A stretch of DNA of 9,871 bases, from NCBI GenBank assembly GCA_031274075.1, contig JAISQQ010000144.1, positions 1 to 9,871 of the forward strand, written 5' to 3'. A program made the position numbers and the translations under genes. Under the pieces are notes generated by a model. That model did not search any database. It saw nothing but the letters and a program-made list of their open reading frames with translations, and was not told where the DNA came from. Source of the DNA: Accumulibacter sp. (lineage in GTDB: Bacteria > Pseudomonadota > Gammaproteobacteria > Burkholderiales > Rhodocyclaceae). Positions 1 to 5,710 of the stretch are shown here, piece after piece; position 1 is the stretch's first letter; every line of letters starts with the position of its first letter.

Positions 1-154
1 CGGTATCCTTTTCAAATTCCGCCGCGATATCTTTTGCCGGCGCGGTGAAGTTGGCCGCGACCGCGACCTGGACTTCGGCGGCGTAAACGGTCTGGGCGCA
101 AACGGCCACGGCAAGCGCGGCCACACAAGAGGCAAAACGGGAAACAGGTGACAT
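1..154 (-). CDS. modA: Molybdate ABC transporter periplasmic-binding protein, N-terminal part (runs off left edge)
   Basis: Only the first 51 codons are in the window; the gene continues past position 1. The start is ATG at 154-152, preceded by a strong ribosome binding site AAAGGAG (162-168) with 7 nt spacing. Residues 1 to about 25 form a typical Sec signal peptide: a short basic start with Arg6, then an Ala/Val-rich hydrophobic core ending in VYAA. The mature start EVQVAVAANFTAPAKDIA closely matches the opening beta strand and helix of ModA, where the AANF segment supplies residues near the oxyanion site. The family binds molybdate or tungstate in the periplasm and delivers it to ModB/ModC. 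The position just beyond the moa genes fits molybdenum supply for NapA. A related oxyanion-binding protein is possible, but the AVAANFTAP start is characteristic of ModA. Confidence 0.85.
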   Translation of the reverse strand, partial: MSPVSRFASCVAALAVAVCAQTVYAAEVQVAVAANFTAPAKDIAAEFEKDT

Positions 155-260
155 GGTGACGCTCCTTTGAGAAAAAAACAATGAAAGAAAAAAAAGCTAC
201 ACTCAACTGAGAGAGAGACTTGGAAAAATAACTTGATTTTCATTTTGCGCAGGCTTCTCC

Positions 261-297
261 TGTTGTAGTACCGGCGGATTGCATCCGCCTTACAACA
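261..297. repeat. REP-like hairpin between moaE and modA
   Basis: Nested dyad. The outer arms TGTTGTA (261-267) and TACAACA (291-297) enclose a perfect inner hairpin GGCGGAT-TGC-ATCCGCC (273-289). A GTAG tetranucleotide lies at 265-268, four bases before the hairpin, as in REP elements. A short T tract (299-304) follows on the plus strand only. It would therefore act as a terminator only for rightward transcripts, and no rightward gene lies here. For the leftward moaE transcript it is a 3' hairpin without a U tract. The rest of 155-350 holds the modA leader, a (GA)5 run at 209-218 and an A-rich stretch; I see no convincing promoter. Confidence 0.6.
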
Positions 298-350
298 CTT
301 TTTTCTCGTCCTTGACCTCCTTTTCCAATGAGCTTTGCCTTCATGCACGG

Positions 351-776
351 TCACGGACGCGGCGTCACCCAGGATTCGCCGCTCGGGGTAATTTCCTTTT
401 TCCAGATCGGCACGCGCTCCTTGAGTTCGTCGATCAGCCAGCGGCACGCTTCCAGCGCGGGCGCGCGGTGTTCGGCGGCGGCGGCGATGAACACGATGTT
501 ATCGCCGGCCTGGACGCTTCCGATCCGGTGCACGATGCGCGCGTCGATCAGGCCAAAACCTTCGATGGCTTCGCCGCGCAGTTTCCGAAGTTCGGCCAAT
601 GCCATCGCATGATGGGCGTCGAAACCGATCGCGCTGACCTCGCGGTCTTCGGAGAAATCGCGCGCGCAGCCAAGGAAGGTCGCTATTCCGCCGATGCGCC
701 GCGAGACGGCGCGCAAGGCGCGGATTTCCTCGTCCTGTGAAAAATCTTCCTGTTGCAGGCGAACAGCTTCATCCAT
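351..776 (-). CDS. moaE: Molybdopterin synthase catalytic (large) subunit MoaE
   Basis: A 141-residue protein, close to the usual MoaE length of about 150. MoaE works in the cytoplasm as a heterotetramer with MoaD. It transfers two sulfurs from the MoaD C-terminal thiocarboxylate to cyclic pyranopterin monophosphate, giving molybdopterin. Family features visible: GGIATFLGCARDF near residues 29-41, the HHAMALAEL helix, IVHRIGSVQAGDNIVFIAA in the middle, and the C-terminal PIWKKE with the lysine pair used in catalysis, followed by GESWV. The start is ATG at 776, one base after the moaD stop. The sequence GGAGGATGAAATG places the ribosome binding site over the end of moaD, so the two subunits are probably translationally coupled. 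It is the last gene of the moaACDE run. No frame damage is seen. Confidence 0.95.
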   Translation of the reverse strand: MDEAVRLQQEDFSQDEEIRALRAVSRRIGGIATFLGCARDFSEDREVSAIGFDAHHAMALAELRKLRGEAIEGFGLIDARIVHRIGSVQAGDNIVFIAAAAEHRAPALEACRWLIDELKERVPIWKKEITPSGESWVTPRP

Positions 777-777
777 T

Positions 778-1020
778 TCATCCTCCCGAGAACGGCGACA
801 TGAAGACGATTTCGGAGTCCTTGGCCAGCGGCGCTTCCGCTTCGTCGCCGACGCGCTCTCCGTCAACGGCGACGATGGAGACATACGCAAACGCTTCCGG
901 GTAACGCGCGCGCAATTCGTCGCGCACGTCTTGCCAGCGCAGGCCGGCGCGCCAGGGTACGTCAATCTGCCGCGCGCCGACGCGCTCGGCCACCGGACCG
1001 AAAAACAAGACGCGGATCAT
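778..1020 (-). CDS. moaD: Molybdopterin synthase sulfur-carrier subunit MoaD
   Basis: An 80-residue ubiquitin-like protein. It begins [15 protein letters not shown], the usual MoaD opening beta strand, and ends in SPFSGG. The C-terminal Gly-Gly is the residue pair adenylated by MoeB and then thiocarboxylated, so the sulfur-carrier function looks intact. It inserts its tail into MoaE to deliver sulfur to the pterin precursor. The start ATG (1020-1018) overlaps the moaC stop in an ATGA junction. A longer reading frame extends upstream, but that part lies inside moaC in another frame and is not homologous to MoaD. The tight overlap upstream and the 1-nt gap to moaE downstream support a single polycistronic unit with coupled translation. 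Confidence 0.94.
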   Translation of the reverse strand: MIRVLFFGPVAERVGARQIDVPWRAGLRWQDVRDELRARYPEAFAYVSIVAVDGERVGDEAEAPLAKDSEIVFMSPFSGG

Positions 1021-1535
1021 GCCGTTTTTCCCCGCCGCCATGCACCACTCTTGCCACCGCGTTTTTCTTCGAGCTGGACGGCCTCGATGCGCATGCCGCG
1101 ATCGATGGCCTTGCACATGTCGTAGATAGTCAGTAACGCGGCGCTCACCGCGCACAGGGCTTCCATTTCCACGCCGGTCGGCCCGGCGCAACTGACGCTT
1201 GCCGTGGCCCCGATGCCGACGCAGCCTTCATCGTCGGGCGCGGTGATTTCGGTGAACGCCACTTCGACGCCGGATAGCGGCAGGGCATGGCACATCGGGA
1301 TCGTCTCCGGCGTGCGCTTGGCCGCCATCACGGCGGCTACGTCGGCTACCGCCAGCACGTTGCCCTTGGCGAGCGTTCCGGCGCGGATGCGCGCCAGCGT
1401 CGCCGGGAGCATGCGGATCGCGCCGCTGGCGACCGCCACGCGGCGGGTCACGGCCTTTTCCGATACATCGACCATGCGCGCCCGGCCTTCGACGGAAAAA
1501 TGCGTCAGATCATCGGCTTCGTTCAAGAAAAACAC
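1017..1535 (-). CDS. moaC: Cyclic pyranopterin monophosphate synthase MoaC
   Basis: Up to 172 residues; the family is usually about 160. MoaC converts the 3',8-cyclo-GTP product of MoaA to cyclic pyranopterin monophosphate and works as a hexamer in the cytoplasm. Visible family blocks: LTHF then [14 protein letters not shown] near the N-terminus, [11 protein letters not shown], the [16 protein letters not shown] block, [21 protein letters not shown] with the conserved Lys and Asp, and the C-terminal EEKRGGKSG. The first possible start is GTG at 1535, directly after an in-frame TAG, and it has no good ribosome binding site. TTG at 1526-1524 is an alternative, with AGGTG six bases upstream. The internal ATG of MVDV would remove the conserved LTH segment. 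An inserted element ends only a few bases upstream (1541). The gene ends in an ATGA overlap with moaD. Confidence 0.93.
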   Translation of the reverse strand: MFFLNEADDLTHFSVEGRARMVDVSEKAVTRRVAVASGAIRMLPATLARIRAGTLAKGNVLAVADVAAVMAAKRTPETIPMCHALPLSGVEVAFTEITAPDDEGCVGIGATASVSCAGPTGVEMEALCAVSAALLTIYDMCKAIDRGMRIEAVQLEEKRGGKSGAWRRGKTA

Positions 1536-1538
1536 CTA

Positions 1539-1723
1539 TAAGAAGCTGTTTTTAAAAAATTGGTACGAGAAATGCTTTGATCCCAAAAACTTCAATTCAA
1601 GCCCTGGGTGAAGGTAGGGCGGTTTCTCCGAAACCGCCACCCGGCTCGCTCGGAGAGCGCGCCCTACCCTGGATGATCCATCTGCTTCTCAAACGTCTTT
1701 CTGATTTCTAAAACAGCTTCTAA
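1539..1723. mobile_element. MITE-like element (179 bp) with 11-bp TIRs and TAA target duplication
   Basis: GAAGCTGTTTT at 1542-1552 is exactly inverted as AAAACAGCTTC at 1710-1720. Both ends are flanked by the same trinucleotide TAA (1539-1541 and 1721-1723). A 3-bp TNA-type duplication is known for part of the IS5 family, but assigning this element to it is inference. No reading frame inside is long enough for a transposase, so the element is non-autonomous. Its middle holds an inverted pair of REP hairpins. Removing the element plus one TAA leaves 27 nt between moaA and moaC, a normal operon spacing. Confidence 0.6.
1613..1668. repeat. Inverted REP pair (REPIN/BIME-like) inside the MITE-like element
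   Basis: GGTAG (1613-1617) pairs with CTACC (1664-1668). Between them lie two 21-nt hairpins. The first is GGCGGTTT-CTCCG-AAACCGCC (1618-1638). The second is GGCTCGCT-CGGAG-AGCGCGCC (1643-1663), with one T-C mismatch in the stem. Read from either end, each half is GTAG directly followed by a GC-rich hairpin. This is the signature recognised by REP-associated tyrosine transposases in other bacteria. The two loops, CTCCG and CGGAG, are complementary and could form a kissing contact in RNA or single-stranded DNA. Confidence 0.65.
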
Positions 1724-1744
1724 AAACAAGCCAGCAATTTCTCG

Positions 1745-2800
1745 CTATCCGCCAATATATGACATCTCGATTCTCCTCGCCGGCCGTTCGCTGGCGGCGC
1801 GGCGTAGCTGCGAGTAGCGGTCGGTCCGTCCGGCCCAGACGCGGGCGATACATTGCCGCAGTCGCGCGTCGCTCTCGTCGTTCTCGCCATTCTCCCCGTC
1901 GCGCAGCAGCGTGCGCAGGTCGGCGCCGTCGCTGGCGAACAGGCAGGTGTAGAGTTTGCCGTCGGTAGACAGGCGCAGGCGGCTGCATCCGTGGCAGAAG
2001 GCTTGGGTCACCGAGGCGATGACGCCGATCTCGCCGCCGCCATCGGCGAATTGCCAGCGCTTTGCCACCTCGCCCGCATGTCGTGGCGCCAGCGGACACA
2101 GCGGAAATTCCTGGTTGACGCGCGCCAGGATTTCGTCGGCGGGCACCATGTCATCCAGCCGCCAAGCGTTGCTTGTCCCGACGTCCATGAATTCGATGAA
2201 GCGCACGATGACGCCGGTATGGCGGAAGTAACGAACCAGTGGCAGGATTTCGCTTTCGTTGACGCCGCGTTTGACGACGGCGCTGACCTTGAGCGGCGCA
2301 AGCCCCGCCGCCTGGCCGGCAGCGATGCCTTCGAGCACGGCGGCCAGCGGCGCGCCGCCCCCGCTCATGCGCTGAAAAACCGTTTCGTCGAGCGCGTCGA
2401 GGCTGATGTTCAGGCGCGCCAGGCCCGCTTCCTTGAGCGCCTGCGCTTTCTTCGCCAACAACACGCCGTTGGTGGTCATTGCCAGTTCGATGGGCCGGCC
2501 CGCCTCGTCGCGCAGCCCGGCCAGCATTTCGACCAGACGCTCGATGCCGCGGCGCAGCAGCGGTTCGCCGCCGGAGAGGCGAATCTTGCGCACGCCGAGG
2601 GCAACACCCTGCCGGGCGACGCGGACGATTTCCTCGAAGCTCAGGAGATCGGCATGGCGCAAAAAGACGAAGTCCCGCCCGAAAACCTCGCGCGGCATGC
2701 AATACGCGCAGCGCAGATTACAGCGGTCGGTGACCGAAATGCGCAGGTCGCGCAAGGGCCGCCGCAAGGCGTCGAGGGCAGGCGGGAGCGAAAGGCGCAT
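1745..2800 (-). CDS. moaA: GTP 3',8-cyclase MoaA (radical SAM)
   Basis: A 351-residue protein, within a few residues of typical MoaA. It catalyses the first step of molybdenum cofactor synthesis, the radical cyclisation of GTP, in the cytoplasm. The N-terminal radical SAM cluster motif is C27-x3-C31-x2-C34 in DRCNLRCAYC, followed by the SGGEPLLR SAM-binding segment. The C-terminal second 4Fe-4S cluster is C269-x2-C272-x13-C286 in CHGCSRLRLSTDGKLYTC. The chain ends MSYIGG, with the conserved Gly-Gly needed for activity. The chosen start is ATG at 2800, 16 nt after the napC stop; the upstream GGGAAAG is a weak ribosome binding site. A longer frame from 2848 would overlap napC and adds no family residues. 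The stretch GENGENDESDA near the C-terminal end is an acidic, possibly strain-specific insert. Confidence 0.95.
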   Translation of the reverse strand: MRLSLPPALDALRRPLRDLRISVTDRCNLRCAYCMPREVFGRDFVFLRHADLLSFEEIVRVARQGVALGVRKIRLSGGEPLLRRGIERLVEMLAGLRDEAGRPIELAMTTNGVLLAKKAQALKEAGLARLNISLDALDETVFQRMSGGGAPLAAVLEGIAAGQAAGLAPLKVSAVVKRGVNESEILPLVRYFRHTGVIVRFIEFMDVGTSNAWRLDDMVPADEILARVNQEFPLCPLAPRHAGEVAKRWQFADGGGEIGVIASVTQAFCHGCSRLRLSTDGKLYTCLFASDGADLRTLLRDGENGENDESDARLRQCIARVWAGRTDRYSQLRRAASERPARRIEMSYIGG

Positions 2801-2816
2801 CGCGGCTTTCCCGGCC

Positions 2817-3488
2817 CTACTCTTTTGGCGTGACCGGGGGACGAACAAGATCCTGCGAGAGGCCCGTCTCTACGAGAGAACCAACGCCTTGATCGATTTG
2901 CGGCAGGCGGTGGGTGATGCCCTTGTGGCAGTCGATGCAGGTCTGGCCGGATGCCAGTCCTTCCGTGTGCTGGTTGACCGAGCGGTAGCTCTGCACGCCG
3001 TAATCGAAGGAATCGGCGTCGTGGCAGTTGCGGCATTCCTGCGAGTCGTTGGCTTTCATTCGCCGCCATTCGCTTTGCGCCATTTTCGGACGCCGGGCTT
3101 CGAACTTCGCGGGCGTGTCGATGGTGCCGAGAATATTGTGCAGCAGATCGTTGGACGCCTTGATCTTGGCGACCATCTTGGGCGCGAATTCCTTCGGCAC
3201 GTGGCAGTCCGGGCAGGTCGCCCGCATGCCGCTGCGGTTGGTGTAGTGGAGGCTGCCCTGATACTCGCTGTAAACGGTGTTCTTCATCTCGTGGCAGGAG
3301 ATGCAGAAGGCTTCGGTATTGGTCTGCTCCATCGCCGTGTCGAAGACGACCACGCCCAGCGCGCCGGCGGCAAAAGCAACGACGCCGGTCAAGACAAATT
3401 TGCGCCAACGCAGCAGCAGGTTCAGCAGGGTTTTCAGCAGGGTCTTCAGTAGGGTCGATAGCTTCATGATGTGGGGCCTCGCGCTCAT
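2817..3488 (-). CDS. napC: Membrane-anchored tetraheme c-type cytochrome NapC (NapC/NirT family)
   Basis: A 223-residue quinol dehydrogenase that takes electrons from membrane quinol and passes them to NapB/NapA in the periplasm. One N-terminal membrane anchor is visible at about residues 31-49 (FVLTGVVAFAAGALGVVVF). The periplasmic domain has four heme c sites: CISCH (62-66), CPDCH (92-96), CRNCH (152-156) and CIDCH (184-188). Met68, just after the first site, matches the unusual Met ligand of heme 1 in this family. ATG at 3488 overlaps the napB stop in an ATGA junction. ATG at 3467 (MKLSTLL), with GAGG nine bases upstream, is an equally reasonable start. The segment before the anchor carries a TLLK repeat from a 12-bp tandem repeat. 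moaA follows after 16 nt. The heme sites require the Ccm system, whose ccmA lies at the right edge. Confidence 0.95.
   Translation of the reverse strand: MSARPHIMKLSTLLKTLLKTLLNLLLRWRKFVLTGVVAFAAGALGVVVFDTAMEQTNTEAFCISCHEMKNTVYSEYQGSLHYTNRSGMRATCPDCHVPKEFAPKMVAKIKASNDLLHNILGTIDTPAKFEARRPKMAQSEWRRMKANDSQECRNCHDADSFDYGVQSYRSVNQHTEGLASGQTCIDCHKGITHRLPQIDQGVGSLVETGLSQDLVRPPVTPKE
3421..3456. repeat. Three tandem 12-bp repeats inside napC
   Basis: The unit TTCAGCAGGGT(T/C) occurs at 3421-3432, 3433-3444 and, with one change, 3445-3456. On the minus strand it encodes the repeated TLLK/TLLN motif just before the NapC membrane anchor. Because the unit is 12 bp, gain or loss of a copy keeps the frame and adds or removes about one helical turn. 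Confidence 0.75.
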
Positions 3489-3943
3489 TGGCGGCTCGTG
3501 GCGCGCTCATAGGTGTTGGCGATCAGCGGCTTGGCGTCGACCTGCGGGACGTGGCATTGCAGGCAGAAGTAGCGCCGCGGCGAGATGTTGGCGAGGTCCT
3601 GGCCATCCGCGCCCTGGAAGTGGGTCTGCGAGACCTTGGTGGCTTTCTCCTTGCGGTAGTTTTCCCAGGAGTGGCAATCCAGGCATTTGTTGAAATTCCG
3701 GGTGACCGGGTAGTTGTCCACCGCGTGCGTGACCAGGGGCGGCTGTTGCGTGAAGTCGCGTTCCAGCGGATCGGTTTCGATCGCTTTCCGGAGCGCGTCT
3801 CCGGATTCGGGCACCGCCGACGGGATGGGCGCGCCGCGCAAGGTGGCCAGTCCGCCGTCGTCGGCGCCGAAGGGCGCGCCGGGCAGCAGCAGCAGGCCGG
3901 CAAACAGGGATGCCTGAAAAACAGCAAGGAGACGGCTTTTCAT
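3485..3943 (-). CDS. napB: Periplasmic diheme cytochrome c NapB, small subunit of nitrate reductase
   Basis: A 152-residue protein of normal NapB size. It passes electrons from NapC (or NapGH) to the NapA catalytic subunit and forms the NapAB complex in the periplasm. A Sec signal peptide covers about residues 1-27: Lys2 and Arg4, then a Leu/Ala-rich core, with likely cleavage after PFGA. Two heme c sites are seen, CLDCH (87-91) and CLQCH (127-131). His73 (in LVTHAVDNYP) and His108 (in QTHFQGAD) fit the distal ligands of the family's bis-His hemes. The start is ATG at 3943, with AAAGGAG six bases upstream, lying inside the end of napH. The ATG shares ATGA with the napH stop, and the stop shares ATGA with the upstream-most napC start. 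Confidence 0.96.
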   Translation of the reverse strand: MKSRLLAVFQASLFAGLLLLPGAPFGADDGGLATLRGAPIPSAVPESGDALRKAIETDPLERDFTQQPPLVTHAVDNYPVTRNFNKCLDCHSWENYRKEKATKVSQTHFQGADGQDLANISPRRYFCLQCHVPQVDAKPLIANTYERATSRQ

Positions 3944-4815
3944 GATGAACTCCTTTGGTCGAAACGATGGGTCAGGCGGAAGACCCGTTGGCCGCAGACG
4001 TCGATGCAGCGGCCGCAGGTGGTGCACAGGGAACTGTAGACGACGGGGCTTTCCTGCCCCGCTTTCTTGAGCGCCGGCCGGATGACCTGCGGCTCGGGAC
4101 AGACGGCGAAGCAGTCCAGGCAGTCGTCGCAGGCGTCGCGCCGGGGCGCGGCCACCCGTAGCAGCGCGGTCTTGCCAAGCAGGCTGTAGAACGCGCCCAT
4201 CGGGCACAAATGTCCGCACCAGCCCCGGCCGGCGACCAGCAGGTCGTAGAGAAACACGGCAGCGAGCAACAGCCACCCCGCGCCCATGCCGAAGAAGAAG
4301 CCGCGGTGCGCGATCGACACCGGGTTGAGCCATTCCCAGGCCAGCGTGCCGGTAACGGCGGCGGCGGCGAAGGTGCCGGCCAGGAACCAGTAGCGCGTGC
4401 GGGCGTCGGGCGCGTGACTGGCCTTGATGGCGAAGCGCCGCCGGCTCCAGGCCGCGGCGTCGGTAATCATGTTGAGCGGACAGACCCAGGCGCAGAACAC
4501 CCGCCCGCCGACCAGGAGATAGAAGACCGCGACGATCGCCGCGCCGGTGACGGCGGTAGCGGCGGGGACGAAGCCCGCCGCCAGCATTTGCAGGAGCAGG
4601 TAGGGGTCGGTGAGCGGCAGCGCGTCGAGCGTGAGGCTGGAGGAATAATTGCCCTTGATGAACCACACGCCAAACCAGGGGCCGATCAGGAAAAGGGCGA
4701 GCAGGCCCAGTTGGCAGGCGCGGCGCAGCAGCAGCCACCGGTGAGCGGCCAGCCATCCCTTGCGGGCGATGGCCTCGCGTCCGGGCGCGGCGGGAAGGCG
4801 GCCGGGCCGGCTCAT
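3940..4815 (-). CDS. napH: Ferredoxin-type membrane quinol dehydrogenase NapH
   Basis: A 291-residue polytopic iron-sulfur protein. Hydrophobic segments are visible at about residues 36-53, 75-102, 143-160 and 174-194, which fits the usual four membrane helices. Two CxxxCP motifs follow helices on the cytoplasmic side, CAWVCP (108-113) and CGHLCP (200-205). The C-terminal domain has two 4Fe-4S motifs: CDDCLDCFAVCP (229-240) and CTTCGRCIDVC (264-274). NapH is known to work with NapG as a second quinol-to-NapA electron path, with menaquinol or ubiquinol depending on the organism. The start ATG (4815) overlaps the napG stop as ATGA, and the end overlaps the napB ATG in the same way. A longer reading frame upstream lies inside napG and is a shadow. 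Paralogous CcoG/RdxA/NosR-type proteins share the motifs, but the context settles the call. Confidence 0.94.
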   Translation of the reverse strand: MSRPGRLPAAPGREAIARKGWLAAHRWLLLRRACQLGLLALFLIGPWFGVWFIKGNYSSSLTLDALPLTDPYLLLQMLAAGFVPAATAVTGAAIVAVFYLLVGGRVFCAWVCPLNMITDAAAWSRRRFAIKASHAPDARTRYWFLAGTFAAAAVTGTLAWEWLNPVSIAHRGFFFGMGAGWLLLAAVFLYDLLVAGRGWCGHLCPMGAFYSLLGKTALLRVAAPRRDACDDCLDCFAVCPEPQVIRPALKKAGQESPVVYSSLCTTCGRCIDVCGQRVFRLTHRFDQRSSS

Positions 4816-5693
4816 GGCTTCCACCGCGAATCGAGGCCGGAGCTTCCGGGCGGCGGATCGCCCCCCGCCGGCGCGGGCGCTTCGTCGGGGATGCGGCTCG
4901 CGTCTCCATAGGGCCGGTTTTCCAACCCGCGCACGGGCAGTTCCACCTGTTCGCCGATCAGCGAGCCGCCATGCTTTTCGCGTTCCTCCCAGCCCTTGCG
5001 GTAATGCCCGCCGAGCTTGCCCCGCGCCAGCGGGAAGGGCAGTATCCGGATCGCCGCTTCCTCCAGGACGCAGGCGGCCTCGCACTTGCCACAGCCGGTG
5101 CAGTAGTCCGAATGCACGGTGGGCAGCAGCATGGCGTGACGGTCGGAGCGGGCGTTGTGCTGCCTGTCCAGCGTAATCGCCTTGTCGATCACCGGGCAGA
5201 CGCGATAGCAGACGTCGCAGCGCAGGCCGAGGAAGTTGAGGCAGGTTTCGTGGTCGATGAGCACCGCCAGCCCCATGCGCGCCCGGGTGATGTCGGTCAG
5301 CGCCGGATCGAGCGCCCCGGTCGGGCACGGCGGGACGCAAGGGATGTCGTCGCACATCTCGCAGGGAACGCCGCGCGCCGTGAAGTACGGCGTGCCGGTC
5401 GGAACGGGGTCGCCGGGGGCGGCGAGCTTCAGGGTGTCGTAGGGACAGCCCCGCACGCACAGGCCGCAGCGCGTGCAGGCGGCAAGGAATTGCGCCTCGG
5501 GCAAGGCTCCCGGGGGACGCAGGGCGAGCGCGGGCAAAGCGCGGTTCTGTCGCGCGTAAAGCCCGGCGCCCACCGCCATCAGACAGCCGCCTCCCGCCGC
5601 GCCGGCCAGTCCGGCGAGAAACTTGCGGCGCAATGGGAACGCGCCGGGTTTCTCCGGCGCGCCGGCGCGCTCGGCGGACTTCGCGGCGCTCAT
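4812..5693 (-). CDS. napG: Ferredoxin-type protein NapG (Tat-exported)
   Basis: A 293-residue protein with four 4Fe-4S sites, thought to receive electrons from NapH and pass them to NapB/NapA on the periplasmic side. The N-terminus has a twin-arginine export motif LRRKFLAG (Arg22, Arg23) followed by a hydrophobic stretch. The 22-residue part before it is rather long for the family. Cluster cysteines: CTRCGLCVRGCP (73-84), CEMCDDIPCVPPCP (111-124), C151 with CDVCYRVCP (159-167), and CTGCGKCEAAC (198-208). The C-terminal tail of about 30 residues is Pro/Gly-rich (DEAPAPAGG, PPPGSSG) and probably disordered. The start is ATG at 5693, with GGAGGG about nine bases upstream (5703-5708), 17 nt after the napA stop. 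The stop overlaps the napH ATG as ATGA. Confidence 0.95.
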   Translation of the reverse strand: MSAAKSAERAGAPEKPGAFPLRRKFLAGLAGAAGGGCLMAVGAGLYARQNRALPALALRPPGALPEAQFLAACTRCGLCVRGCPYDTLKLAAPGDPVPTGTPYFTARGVPCEMCDDIPCVPPCPTGALDPALTDITRARMGLAVLIDHETCLNFLGLRCDVCYRVCPVIDKAITLDRQHNARSDRHAMLLPTVHSDYCTGCGKCEAACVLEEAAIRILPFPLARGKLGGHYRKGWEEREKHGGSLIGEQVELPVRGLENRPYGDASRIPDEAPAPAGGDPPPGSSGLDSRWKP

Positions 5694-5710
5694 GGGCGAT
5701 CACCCTCCCG

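Noticed and set aside
155..260. Possible modA promoter or ModE operator in the A/T-rich leader
   Set aside because: TTGAGT is present, but no acceptable -10 box lies at the right spacing, and I see no ModE-type palindrome.
1853..2833. A 326-codon plus-strand frame opposite moaA
   Set aside because: It is an antisense shadow; all radical SAM and C-terminal cluster cysteines are in the minus-strand frame.
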